29,821 nt of DNA from JAJZMA01 sp021850405 (GTDB lineage: Bacteria > Chloroflexota > Dormibacteria > Aeolococcales > Aeolococcaceae). The stretch covers positions 1 to 29,821 of the forward strand of contig DAHXLU010000028.1 in assembly GCA_027365835.1 (NCBI GenBank), in the 5' to 3' direction. A program made the translations under genes and the position numbers. This document shows positions 1 through 7,962 of this stretch, piece after piece. Numbering within the stretch: position 1 is the first letter of the stretch; every line of letters begins with the position of its first letter. The notes under the pieces are model-generated. The model saw nothing but the letters and a program-made list of their open reading frames with translations. It was not told the origin of the DNA and did not search any database.

Positions 1-210
1 CCAGGGACAGCCCGGCCAGGGACAACCCGGTCAGGGACAGCCCGGTCAGGGACAGCCCGGTCAGGGACAGCCCGGTCAGGGACAGCCCGGCCAGGGACAG
101 CCCGGTCAGGGACAGCCCGGCCAGGGACAGCCCGGTCAGGGACAGCCCGGTCAGGGACAGCCCGGTCAGGGACAGCCCGGCCAGGGACAGCCCGGTCAGG
201 GACAACACGA
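1..210 (+). repeat. 15-bp tandem repeat, 13 copies plus one degenerate copy
   Basis: The unit YCAGGGACAGCCCGG repeats head to tail from base 1 to 195. Variation is almost limited to the first base (C or T) and one A/G change in copy 2. A decayed copy follows at 196-210. In the frame of the VWA gene it encodes GQPGQ over and over, a flexible Gly/Pro/Gln linker. The array starts at the window edge, so the true copy number is unknown. Near-identity at silent positions points to recent expansion by slippage or recombination. Confidence 0.95.
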
Positions 211-1084
211 GGGGCCCTGGCCTGGTGAGGACCAGGGTATGTGCCGCCTTGAGGAGTACGAACTGGGGGACCAGGATCTGGATGGTGAGGGGGATGGGGA
301 CGGAGATGGCGATGGTGACGGCGACGGAGATGGAGACGGCAACGGAAAGAAGGGCAAGGACGGCAAGGGCAAAGATGGCCAGGGCAAGGATGGAAACGGG
401 CAGCCCGGCTCCCAGGATGAAGAGATAAGGCGCGAGGCTGATCCCAAGAAGCGCCGTTCCCTCATGTGGCTAAAGATCAAGCAGGAGTTGATGCAGGGAA
501 ACCAGCAGCAGGAGTATGGCCGCAACCCTGAGTCGAGCCGCTCCCCCATCGATCTGTCCCTGGCCAAACTGCAGCAGCAGCCTGAACGAATGGGCATGCT
601 GCTGGATGTGTCGGGCTCGGTGAACCAGGAGCAGCTGGATATGTTTGTGGAGATTGCACAGACTATTGCCAGAAGAGAGCGCGACATAAGATTCGCCACG
701 GGCAACACGAGAGTCACCGCAGTTGGTGGAAAGAGAATACTCTCCAACATTCGCGGCATGGGTGGCACCGCATTCGAAACTGTTATCTGGGAAGCCTGGA
801 AGAAGATGGGCAAACCCACAAGGATGCTGGTGGTCACTGACGGCGAGACCGCGTGGCCCAAAACCCTTCCACGAGGGTGCAAAGTGCTTGTCATCAACAA
901 CCGGGACGTGCTCAAGAAGCCAGACCCGCGGCAACCCGGATATTACAACTATGCACCGCCAGACTCAATCCGCAAGCACTTTATCTGGATCAGGCCGATA
1001 GACCTTCAGGCTCCAGGGGTCAATCCTCGTGGTGAACGCTACACGCCCCCTCCCGCAGAACCCTACCGGCAGTACAGCCTGTAG
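2..1084 (+). CDS. VWA-domain protein (DUF2201/CoxE-like C-terminal part), 5' truncated by window edge
   Basis: The reading frame is open from base 2 through a long GQPGQ pentapeptide repeat, then an Asp-Gly run, a Lys/Gly/Asp linker and a C-terminal von Willebrand A-like domain. The domain has a complete MIDAS metal site: DVSGS at 605-619, a Thr in GGTAF at 767-769 and an Asp in TDGE at 839-841. An internal ATG at 239 would lose the repeat. The uninterrupted frame upstream of it, with the same amino-acid style, argues that the gene begins outside the window. In related families (DUF2201 metallopeptidase-like plus VWA, or CoxE-like) such proteins usually sit next to a MoxR-type AAA+ ATPase and act as metal-dependent chaperone or cofactor-insertion partners. 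That ATPase would lie to the left and is not visible. The VWA call is strong; the exact family is inference. Confidence 0.8.
   Translation, partial: QGQPGQGQPGQGQPGQGQPGQGQPGQGQPGQGQPGQGQPGQGQPGQGQPGQGQPGQGQPGQGQPGQGQHEGPWPGEDQGMCRLEEYELGDQDLDGEGDGDGDGDGDGDGDGDGNGKKGKDGKGKDGQGKDGNGQPGSQDEEIRREADPKKRRSLMWLKIKQELMQGNQQQEYGRNPESSRSPIDLSLAKLQQQPERMGMLLDVSGSVNQEQLDMFVEIAQTIARRERDIRFATGNTRVTAVGGKRILSNIRGMGGTAFETVIWEAWKKMGKPTRMLVVTDGETAWPKTLPRGCKVLVINNRDVLKKPDPRQPGYYNYAPPDSIRKHFIWIRPIDLQAPGVNPRGERYTPPPAEPYRQYSL
281..346 (+). repeat. Asp-Gly coding hexanucleotide repeat
   Basis: Degenerate 6-bp units (GAY GGN) encode an alternating Gly-Asp stretch inside the VWA protein, followed by a GKKGKDGKGKDG-like basic/acidic segment. 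Unlike the upstream 15-bp array, the codons vary at third positions, so the peptide pattern is probably selected. An acidic, possibly Ca-binding or entropic linker is a reasonable guess. Confidence 0.8.
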
Positions 1085-1105
1085 GGCACAGCTCCGGCCT
1101 GCCCC

Positions 1106-1142
1106 GCTGGACAACCAGCAGTGCGCCGCTAGCGGCAGTTTT
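1106..1142. terminator. Candidate terminator between convergent genes
   Basis: Two small hairpins lie in the 82-bp gap between the VWA gene and the convergent oxidoreductase. GCTGG/CCAGC flanks ACAA (1106-1119), and the palindrome GCCGCTAGCGGC (1125-1136) is followed by AGTTTT on the plus strand. The T run is short, so intrinsic termination is only plausible. Confidence 0.4.
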
Positions 1143-1166
1143 CCTGCAAGGCCGCCAGAGATAACA

Positions 1167-2312
1167 CTAGATCACAGCTAGTTCTGGCTCAGTCTGCTCA
1201 CTGGAAAAACGCTCAAGGGAAAAAGACACAAGCTGCTCAGGAATGGCATCTGCCACAATGGCGTCGGCAAGATGTGCTCCTGCTGCTGGCGCCTGCATGA
1301 AGCCATGGCCGCTAAAGCCACAGGAGACCCAGAATCCAGGCACTCTGGTCTTTCCAATGATCGCCTGATGGTCCGGGGTGACCTCATAGAGCCCTGCCCA
1401 GCCCGTCTTTATCCCGGCACCAGCCAGCGCTGGCAGCCTCCACACAGCGTGCTCCACCAGGTGCTCCAGAAAGTCCCAGCTCACCTCGGTGCTAAAGGAT
1501 GGGCCTTCATCAGGGTCGCTCATACCGAGCAGCAGACCCCCGCCTTCTGGATGTGCATAGAAGGACGTGCCAAAGTCCACTGTCATGGGAATCCTCAATG
1601 GCTCTGCCAGCGGCTCGGTGACAAAGATATGCCGGCGATACGGCAGAACCGGCAGGGGCACACCCACCATTTGCCCCACAGCCCCAGCATGGGCGCCAGC
1701 ACAGTCCACAACGATCCCTGTCTCTATCTCATGGGTCCCGGTTATTACACGAAACGCACCGCTTTCAGTCACCTCGATGTCAACAACTTGCGCATTTTCC
1801 TCAATATGCGCACCCAGACGCCGGGCGGCCGTCGCATACCCCGTAGTCACCTCGTTTGGACTTGCAATGCCATCTGAGGGGCAGTAGGTCCCGCCCAGAA
1901 GATCCTCCTTGCGTATCCCTGGGACAAGCTCGCCAATGGCATCCGGCTCCAGAAAGGTCACGTCCCTGAGGCCAGCAGCCTGCTGCATGGCAACGTTGCG
2001 ATGGAAAAGCTCGATGTGAGATGGCTGTGTGCCGACAAACAGATATCCAATCTGGCGAAACCCTGGATCCACACCAGTTTCATCTGCAAACTGCAGGAGC
2101 AGATTCCTGCTCTCCATGCCAAGCACAACATTCTGGTGGGTAGAAAACTGCTGCCGTACTCCCCCTGCACATCTTCCGGTAGAACCTCCTGCCAGCTCGT
2201 GCGCCTCGAGCAGGAGAGCCTTCAGTCCATGCTTTGCCAGATGATAGGCAAGACTGCAGCCAACCACCCCCCCACCTACAATCACACAGGTTGCGCGGGG
2301 TGGAAGGCTCAT
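1167..2312 (-). CDS. FAD-dependent amine oxidoreductase (DAO family, sarcosine/glycine oxidase-like)
   Basis: The 381-residue protein has an N-terminal dinucleotide-binding motif GGGVVG (residues 13-18), an acidic residue (E36) at the end of the second strand, and the segment GGSTGRCAGGVRQQ (42-55) typical of sarcosine oxidase beta and related enzymes. Its C-terminal FAD signature is TPDHQAIIGKT...GFSGHGFMQAPAAG (about 312-345). The family oxidises secondary or primary amines of small amino-acid-like substrates with FAD; the substrate cannot be read from sequence. Its ATG overlaps the stop of the upstream hydrolase by four bases (ATGA), making it the last gene of a four-gene operon with an aminotransferase and an aldehyde dehydrogenase. 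A role in catabolising an amino acid or amine is therefore likely. No membrane segment or signal peptide is seen. Confidence 0.85.
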   Translation of the reverse strand: MSLPPRATCVIVGGGVVGCSLAYHLAKHGLKALLLEAHELAGGSTGRCAGGVRQQFSTHQNVVLGMESRNLLLQFADETGVDPGFRQIGYLFVGTQPSHIELFHRNVAMQQAAGLRDVTFLEPDAIGELVPGIRKEDLLGGTYCPSDGIASPNEVTTGYATAARRLGAHIEENAQVVDIEVTESGAFRVITGTHEIETGIVVDCAGAHAGAVGQMVGVPLPVLPYRRHIFVTEPLAEPLRIPMTVDFGTSFYAHPEGGGLLLGMSDPDEGPSFSTEVSWDFLEHLVEHAVWRLPALAGAGIKTGWAGLYEVTPDHQAIIGKTRVPGFWVSCGFSGHGFMQAPAAGAHLADAIVADAIPEQLVSFSLERFSSEQTEPELAVI

Positions 2313-3160
2313 CTGCTCCCCCCGGTGGAGAAAGCAGGCTCATCTGCACCGTGCAGGAAGGCTTTTATAACAGAGGCCTGATGGGCCACATACTCTGCAG
2401 TCCAGCCGTGGCCAGAGCCAGCGTACACGTCCAGCTGCACCATTGGCATGGCAGAAAGCTCTCTTGCCAGGCGAGGGACGTTACAGATTGCATCATCCTG
2501 ACCCAGAAGCACAAGGGTTGGGGTGTCCCGTGCAGCCAGGAGAGCTCTCTGATCCAGGGCAAGTCCGTCCCGAACCCACTCCCTTACAGCTCTGGGATAG
2601 GCGGCCATCTGGTTCTCAAAGTTGACCAGTGCCACCTGCTGGTCCACATTATCTCCCTCAACCACCAGCCGCTTGTAAAGATCGCTAACCCATCTCTGGT
2701 GGCCTGCCCACCGGATCAGGGGAAAAACAACAGGAGCTGTCATGACGCGGGCCTGCAGATGAAATTTTTTGTGCACCAGGTCTGGTGCCAGCAGTGGAGT
2801 ATGGAGGACTAGCTGGCCGACCACAAGATCGGAAGAGCGGGTCATCCCAAGGGCAACCCCACTCCCAAGACACAGGCCCAGAAGATCGGCCCTGGCTATT
2901 CCCAGGGAAGTGCAAAAACGCACCAGTGAAGCTGCCAGGGCACTGCTCGTGTGGGGCCCTCCAAGTATTCCTGACCTGCCACACCCGGGGAGGTCAGGAA
3001 TTACAAGAGTGTGCTCTTCTGCCAGTTCATCCCACCAGCCTGCAAAGTTCTCGGCCGAACCGAGAAACCCGTGCACCATCACAAGGGGTGGGCCGTCCCC
3101 TCCCATGAGATAGCGAAACACGGTTCCGTCTACAACAGTTTCCCTCTCAGCCAGAGTCAT
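2309..3160 (-). CDS. Alpha/beta hydrolase with apparent Cys nucleophile
   Basis: The 283-residue protein is an alpha/beta hydrolase: an oxyanion HG motif at residues 30-31 (MVHGFLGS), a DLPGCGRSG turn at 56-64, a nucleophile elbow at 95-99, acid candidates D222/D223 in GQDD, and the catalytic His H251 in GSGHGW. The elbow reads GLCLG, with TGT codon 2870-2872, where most relatives have Gly-x-Ser-x-Gly. A Cys nucleophile is known in dienelactone hydrolase-type enzymes but is uncommon in this subfamily. The start lies 14 bp after the aldehyde dehydrogenase stop, and the 3' end overlaps the FAD oxidoreductase start. It probably hydrolyses an ester, lactone or C-C bond in the same degradation route. 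The substrate is unknown. Confidence 0.85.
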   Translation of the reverse strand: MTLAERETVVDGTVFRYLMGGDGPPLVMVHGFLGSAENFAGWWDELAEEHTLVIPDLPGCGRSGILGGPHTSSALAASLVRFCTSLGIARADLLGLCLGSGVALGMTRSSDLVVGQLVLHTPLLAPDLVHKKFHLQARVMTAPVVFPLIRWAGHQRWVSDLYKRLVVEGDNVDQQVALVNFENQMAAYPRAVREWVRDGLALDQRALLAARDTPTLVLLGQDDAICNVPRLARELSAMPMVQLDVYAGSGHGWTAEYVAHQASVIKAFLHGADEPAFSTGGSR

Positions 3161-3174
3161 GTTGCCGTGTGCAC

Positions 3175-4680
3175 CTATCGATCCGTATCTATCTGGGCGC
3201 GCTGCAGTCGGCCGCTAAAATCCACATAGATGGATTTCACCTCAGTGAACTGCTCCATGGCTAGTGTGCCAGCATCGCGATGGCCGTTCCCAGTGCTCTT
3301 TACCCCCCCGAAGGGAAGCTGGATCTCTGCCCCGATGGTGGGGGCATTGACATAGACGATGCCTGTGTTCAAAGCCTCCATGGCTGCAAATGCGTAATTT
3401 ACATTACTGGTATAGATGCTGGCGCTCAGCCCGTAGCTACTCTCATTGGCAGCTGCTACTGCCTCCTCAAAGCCTGCCACGCGCAGCACCACAACAGTTG
3501 GCCCAAAGATCTCTTCCTTGGCGATGCGCATCGTAGGTGCAACTTCAGCAAACACAGTTGGCTCATAGAAAAAACCACCAGCTGTGGCAGGGGTTTTGGC
3601 TATGTTGCCGCCTGTCACCAGTTTCGCGCCTTCCTCCCTGCCTATCCCGGTATAGGAATGGATGCGCTCCAGCTGCTTCTCATTGATAACCGGCCCCACT
3701 TCCACACTCTCATCCAGCCCATCACCGAGGCGTAGCCCCAAAACATGCTCTTTCAGCTCACCCAGGAACCGGTCATACACCTTGTCATGAACGATAAGAC
3801 GCGAAGAAGCGGTACAACGCTGACCACTGGTGCCGAACGCACCCCAGAGAGCACCGTCGACTGCCAGTGACAGATCTGCATCGTCCATGACGATGATCGG
3901 ATTCTTGCCTCCGAGCTCAACCGAGTAGCGCTTTAGTGAAGCGCCACATACCTCTCCAATATGGGCACCTACCTCTGAGCTACCGGTAAAGGCGATAGCG
4001 CCAACACCCGGGTGCCGGATGAGCGCCTCCCCTGCCTCCTCGCCAAGCCCGAAGACTATGTTCAGGACACCAGCAGGCAGTCCTGCTTCCTCAAAGATCT
4101 CTACCAGGCGCAGGGCACAGAGTGGTGTGTCTTCTGCTGGCTTGAAAACAACGGTATTGCCGGCAAGCAGGGCCGGAAAGATTTTCCAGGATGGGATGGC
4201 CATGGGAAAGTTCCATGGGGTAATAATGCCAACTGTCCCTATCGGCACCCTGGTGGTCATGGCCCACTTGTTGCGGAGCTCACTCGGAACTGTCTCTCCC
4301 GTAGGGCGCCGCGCCCCCCCGGCGATATATTTGCCCATGTCTATGGCTTCCTGCACATCGCCACGTGCCTCTATCAGCACCTTGCCCATCTCCTGGGTCA
4401 TGGTGCGTGCCAGTTCCTCCTTGCGTTGCTCAAGGAGCATGGCAGCCTTGAGCAGTATCTCCCCCCGGCTGGGTGCGGGCAGGCTACGCCATGATGGAAA
4501 TGCGGCCTGTGCTGCCGCCACAGCAGCCGCCACATCCTCCTTGCCGCTCCTTGGGAAAACACCAAGTACCTGGTCCCAGTGGGCAGGGTTCCTGGATTCA
4601 AATGTGTTCCCGGATCTGCTCTCCACCCGCTTGCCAGCAATCACATTGTGAAAGAGCTGGGCAGACTGTGCGACTGGCAT
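3175..4680 (-). CDS. NAD(P)-dependent aldehyde dehydrogenase
   Basis: This 501-residue protein is full length for the ALDH superfamily. All key elements are present: PWNFP with the catalytic Asn (N157), the cofactor-binding Lys (K180, VVFKPAE), FTGSSEVG (231-238), ELGGK with the general base E255, and the catalytic Cys C289 in GQRCTASS. EIFGPTVVV is also present near the C-terminus. It oxidises an aldehyde to the acid. The neighbouring class III aminotransferase suggests the substrate is the semialdehyde made by transamination, as in the GabT-GabD pair, but a GABA route is not proved. Its ATG overlaps the aminotransferase stop by one base (TGATG), indicating translational coupling. Confidence 0.93.
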   Translation of the reverse strand: MPVAQSAQLFHNVIAGKRVESRSGNTFESRNPAHWDQVLGVFPRSGKEDVAAAVAAAQAAFPSWRSLPAPSRGEILLKAAMLLEQRKEELARTMTQEMGKVLIEARGDVQEAIDMGKYIAGGARRPTGETVPSELRNKWAMTTRVPIGTVGIITPWNFPMAIPSWKIFPALLAGNTVVFKPAEDTPLCALRLVEIFEEAGLPAGVLNIVFGLGEEAGEALIRHPGVGAIAFTGSSEVGAHIGEVCGASLKRYSVELGGKNPIIVMDDADLSLAVDGALWGAFGTSGQRCTASSRLIVHDKVYDRFLGELKEHVLGLRLGDGLDESVEVGPVINEKQLERIHSYTGIGREEGAKLVTGGNIAKTPATAGGFFYEPTVFAEVAPTMRIAKEEIFGPTVVVLRVAGFEEAVAAANESSYGLSASIYTSNVNYAFAAMEALNTGIVYVNAPTIGAEIQLPFGGVKSTGNGHRDAGTLAMEQFTEVKSIYVDFSGRLQRAQIDTDR

Positions 4681-5990
4681 CAGATACTCCCCGCGATAGC
4701 GTCGTGCAGAATCCTGGTCCCGGTTGCAAGATCTGTGTCCGTAATGGTCAGTGGCGGGATGAGCCGGATCACGTTGTCGTCAATCCCACAGCTAAGTAGC
4801 AGCAGGTCTGCGGCAAGTGCTGCCTTCTGCGCCTTCTCGACCACCTCTGGCCGTGGTTTCCCATCCGGGTCACGGAACTCCAGACCTATCATAAGGCCGC
4901 GGCCCCGCACCTCTGCCAGCGGAGCAAATTCCGCCTGCCAGCTGCGAATGGTCGAGATGAGGGAGCTACCCAGTTTTGCTGCCCTTTCTGGAATCTTTTC
5001 GCTCTTCATAACGTCAATTACGGCTACGGCAGCTGCACAGGCTACCGGATTTCCTCCATAGGTAGTGCCGTGCTCACCCGGATGCCAGTGCTCCATAACT
5101 GTGTGGGTAGCGAGAGTTGCAGCTATAGGAAGGCCGTTTCCGAGCGCCTTTGCTACACACATGATGTCGGGCGTGACATGGTCATGCATCGATGCAAACA
5201 TCGCGCCTGAGCGACCCATTCCACTCTGCACCTCGTCTAGCACGAGAAGGATGCCGTGCTCATCGCAGATGGCGCGAAGGGTCGGCAGGAAGTTCTGTGG
5301 CGGCACCACGTACCCACCCTCGCCGAGGATAGGCTCCACGATGATGGCTGCAACCGATTCAGCCGGAACATAGGTGCGAAACAGGCTTGCAAGCGCCTTG
5401 CCGGCTGCCAGTGGGCACGGCTCTCCGGCGGCATGAGTACATTCCCTGAGACAGTAGGGATACGGAACATGATGCACACCGGGCAGGAACGGTCCCATCG
5501 AGGTCCGGTACTTGGCCTTGCTAGCCGTAAGCGAAATGGCCCCGTAGGTACGACCATGGAAAGCTCCCTGGAAGGCTATGATCTCGGACCGCCCTGTTGC
5601 CCGCCGTGCCAGCTTCATGGCGGCCTCGACCGATTCTGCACCAGAGTTGCAGAAAAACGCACGATCCAGCCCGGGCGGCGCTATGCCGATGAGAGCCTCA
5701 GCCGCCTCAACAAGCTTAGGATGCAGGGTGGTGACAGAGGTATGCCAGAGGGCATCCACCTGCCGGTGGACGGCTTCCACAATCTTTGGATGCCCGTGCC
5801 CCAGGTTTGTTACTCCAATCCCGGAGCCAAAATCGAGCACGTCCCTCCCATCCACTGTATAAAGATGGGAGCCCTCGGCACGCTCCACCACCAGATCTGA
5901 GTACCTGCTGTAGCAGGAAGCAACCGAATGAGCATCCCTGTCCCTCCACCCAGCAGCCACTGCAACATTATTCCCGGTAGTCTGGATCAT
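4680..5990 (-). CDS. Class III PLP-dependent aminotransferase (4-aminobutyrate aminotransferase-like)
   Basis: This 436-residue fold-type I enzyme shows NSGAES (115-120) for phosphate binding, FHGR (144-147), VEPILGEGGY (218-227), LDEVQSGMGR with the PLP-pairing Asp D252, and the Schiff-base Lys K281 in VAKALGNGLPIAA. The family moves amino groups from omega-amino acids or amines (GABA, beta-alanine, ornithine, diaminobutyrate) to an oxoacid. Pairing with the downstream aldehyde dehydrogenase favours an omega-amino acid or polyamine product. A good ribosome binding site (GGGAGG, six bases before the ATG) supports this start. It is the first gene of the operon running left to 1167. Confidence 0.92.
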   Translation of the reverse strand: MIQTTGNNVAVAAGWRDRDAHSVASCYSRYSDLVVERAEGSHLYTVDGRDVLDFGSGIGVTNLGHGHPKIVEAVHRQVDALWHTSVTTLHPKLVEAAEALIGIAPPGLDRAFFCNSGAESVEAAMKLARRATGRSEIIAFQGAFHGRTYGAISLTASKAKYRTSMGPFLPGVHHVPYPYCLRECTHAAGEPCPLAAGKALASLFRTYVPAESVAAIIVEPILGEGGYVVPPQNFLPTLRAICDEHGILLVLDEVQSGMGRSGAMFASMHDHVTPDIMCVAKALGNGLPIAATLATHTVMEHWHPGEHGTTYGGNPVACAAAVAVIDVMKSEKIPERAAKLGSSLISTIRSWQAEFAPLAEVRGRGLMIGLEFRDPDGKPRPEVVEKAQKAALAADLLLLSCGIDDNVIRLIPPLTITDTDLATGTRILHDAIAGSI

Positions 5991-6039
5991 TTCGATCCTC
6001 CCAACTGTGGGGCCTGCGCACCATGCCAGGAACTCCCCA

Positions 6040-6045
6040 CTTATA
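6040..6045 (-). promoter_or_regulatory. Possible -10 element of the aminotransferase operon
   Basis: TATAAG on the minus strand lies about 50 bases upstream of the aminotransferase ATG. No good -35 hexamer is seen 16-18 bases upstream, so this is a weak call. Confidence 0.25.
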
Positions 6046-6072
6046 CCTACAGGGTACTACGGCACCAGCCTC

Positions 6073-6086
6073 GGAGGGTACCCTCC
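6073..6086. promoter_or_regulatory. Perfect 14-bp palindrome, candidate operator
   Basis: GGAGGGTACCCTCC is a perfect palindrome about 85 bp upstream of the aminotransferase operon and just upstream of its possible -10 box. A related half, AGGGTAC, lies at 6051-6057. The site could be a repressor or activator site for the catabolic operon. No regulator gene is adjacent. Confidence 0.35.
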
Positions 6087-6545
6087 TCAGCGGGATTGAT
6101 GCCTGGCAGTCCCCCGGGTCCCAGCTGTGCAGAGCTCCGCGCCACCAACCTGGGCATGGGAAATCCCTGACCTTCGCCTCGCTGAGCATCCGAGGGCAAT
6201 TCATCCATAATCCAACACACTCATCCAGCACGCATGCCCCTTAAGATCCGGGTTTTCGGACCCAGATTTGTCGGGGCTATATCCAGCTGGTTGGCCCCGC
6301 AGCTACATAGCTTGCGTGGCGATTACCCTTACTCTCTCGCCCATGTTGGCTGCGAGAACTCAGCAAGGGCTCCAGTTCGCGTATCCGCAAGGAGCCCGGG
6401 CTCCGCGTTCCTCCCTCCCAGGGCACGACGGGGCGCTTGATCTGCCCAGCAACAGTCCCTGAAGAAGGCACACTGGCTCTGCTAGAGTGAATGATCAGTA
6501 CGCACGGTTCTGGGGCGCAGCAGAAGGACCTGTGGGAGAAGAGTA

Positions 6546-7301
6546 GTGAGCACAGCCGGACAAGACAAGGAGCGGACCACCGCAGTCCCGGTTGCCTGGT
6601 GGATCAAGGAGCACAGACAGGCCGAGGGGACGCCTGAAATACCCGGGGCAGCCGAGCTGGTGGGCTGGGTGCATCGAAGTGAGAAAGTCTCCTCATCCAA
6701 GGCTGCGCGAACTGTGCTGGCAAGTGCACTTGGGCTACAACCAACGGAACTCAAAGGGATCCCGGATCACGCAGTTGTCACTGCTGTACAGCGGCTAGCC
6801 ACCATGGTGCATCACTACCAGCACGTCATTGAAGAAGTAGGCATGGACGACCTTACCGGGACTATACGCCGCAGAGCCGGGATCGCTGCGCTGCAGCGGG
6901 AAATCGACAGAGCCCGTCGGGCAGACCATGGCGACGTGGTAGTGGCATTTCTGGACCTGAACGGCCTGAAAAAGGTAAACGACTCCATGGGCCATGCCGC
7001 TGGCGACCAGCTGCTCTGTGATCTCGTAGCCACACTGAAGGGAAAACTCCGCTCCTATGACCTCATCATCCGGTGGGGAGGAGATGAGTTTGTATGTGTC
7101 CTTTCGAACAGCTCCCTGGAACAGGCTGAAAGAAAGATGCAGGATATTGCAGAAGCGTTCCTTGAGGTGTCCCCCGCTGGTGGAGGAGTCAGCTTTGGAC
7201 TATCGACGCTGCGCGCAGGCGATTCGGCTGACACCCTTATTGCGCGTGCGGACGCGCAGTTGTACGAACGGCGCCGGGCACTCACTGAGACCGCAGGCTA
7301 G
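6546..7301 (+). CDS. GGDEF-domain diguanylate cyclase
   Basis: The 251-residue protein starts at GTG behind a GGGAGA-like ribosome site. The C-terminal half is a GGDEF domain that begins with DDLTGTIRRR (101-110). It has FLDLNGLKKVNDSMGH (about 135-150), the active-site GGDEF itself at 178-182, and an intact RxxD inhibitory I-site at 169-172, five residues upstream. It should condense two GTP to c-di-GMP with product inhibition. The N-terminal ~95 residues have no clear transmembrane segment and no sensor domain I recognise; the part around 35-75 looks helical. It appears to be a soluble cyclase. It is monocistronic and divergent from the aminotransferase operon. Confidence 0.9.
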   Translation: MSTAGQDKERTTAVPVAWWIKEHRQAEGTPEIPGAAELVGWVHRSEKVSSSKAARTVLASALGLQPTELKGIPDHAVVTAVQRLATMVHHYQHVIEEVGMDDLTGTIRRRAGIAALQREIDRARRADHGDVVVAFLDLNGLKKVNDSMGHAAGDQLLCDLVATLKGKLRSYDLIIRWGGDEFVCVLSNSSLEQAERKMQDIAEAFLEVSPAGGGVSFGLSTLRAGDSADTLIARADAQLYERRRALTETAG

Positions 7302-7312
7302 CAGGCACGCCT

Positions 7313-7337
7313 ACCGGACCGGACCGGACCGGACCGG
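7313..7337 (+). repeat. 5-bp tandem repeat (ACCGG x5)
   Basis: Five perfect copies of ACCGG sit 12 bp after the GGDEF stop in the convergent gap. The remaining gap to 7554 shows no gene and no strong terminator. Confidence 0.9.
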
Positions 7338-7554
7338 GCACTGCCGCTGATGCAGCCCCCCGGAAGAGGACCCCACCCCCTGGCGCAATAGCGCTGGCTC
7401 ACAGATGGGCTCAGGTGGAAACCCCGAATGCAACTCCACGGAGTCTGGACCCTCGCCCGTTATCTGGCCCAGACAGCAAGACAACAAAGAACTCCCGGGG
7501 CTGTCCTGCGCGCCCCTGTAGATGCCAGGCTGGTACAACGCACCTCCCGAAAGC

Positions 7555-7962
7555 TCAGGGTGCTGAGGTTCCCTCCCGCCCAAAATCGTCTTCCAGGCGA
7601 ACCACATCGTCTATCTGCGGGCTGGAAACCTCCAGCAGATCCACATCCTCAACCGCCATAAATCGGTGGCGCCGGCCGGGAAGCACCCGCGCACTCATGC
7701 CAGCAGTCAGTCGGTGTACCTCATCGACACCCTGTTCGTTTTGAAGGAGCAGATCCAGCGTTCCACTCACAATGAAGAGGGACTCATCCTTCTCCACGTG
7801 ATACTGCAGACTGAGCCTCTTGCCGGCATCAATATGGATGAGCTTACCCACATACAGCGGCGTTATCGCCCACCGCAACTCATATCCCCATGGTTTGTCT
7901 ACCCGTCCAGAGCCTTGCTCCTGGACAGCTGTCACTGACTGTCCCGTAGAAGAAGGTGTCAT
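7555..7962 (-). CDS. Cupin protein, mannose-6-phosphate isomerase (type II PMI) domain
   Basis: This 135-residue single cupin resembles the C-terminal isomerase domain of bifunctional ManC/AlgA. It has KPWGYE near residue 23, AGKRLSLQYHVEKDE (about 47-61) with metal-ligand candidates, PGRRHRF and LLEVSSPQIDDVVRLEDDFGR at the end. Type II PMI converts fructose-6-phosphate and mannose-6-phosphate with a divalent metal. Its ATG overlaps the mutase stop by four bases (ATGA), so the two are translated together. The partner guanylyltransferase at 11410-12564 lacks this domain. Other sugar-modifying cupins share the fold, so isomerase activity is probable but not certain. Confidence 0.82.
   Translation of the reverse strand: MTPSSTGQSVTAVQEQGSGRVDKPWGYELRWAITPLYVGKLIHIDAGKRLSLQYHVEKDESLFIVSGTLDLLLQNEQGVDEVHRLTAGMSARVLPGRRHRFMAVEDVDLLEVSSPQIDDVVRLEDDFGREGTSAP

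Larger units (their letters stand above)
5991..6545. other. Divergent intergenic region, 555 bp
   Basis: The region separates the minus-strand catabolic operon from the plus-strand GGDEF gene. Apart from the palindrome and weak -10 listed separately, I see no convincing gene, tRNA or known riboswitch. Short open frames on both strands lack ribosome sites and protein-like composition. The minus-strand leader from about 6200 down to the operon is GC-rich and could fold, but I could not match it to a known riboswitch. Confidence 0.6.

Noticed and set aside
5991..6240. Possible T-box or other riboswitch leader on the minus strand
   Set aside because: A GGTTGGTGGCGCGG-like stretch was seen, but it does not match the T-box core, and the downstream genes are not typical targets.
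6234..6470. Plus- and minus-strand frames in the GGDEF upstream region
   Set aside because: No ribosome site, no similarity to any family I know, and composition unlike neighbouring genes.
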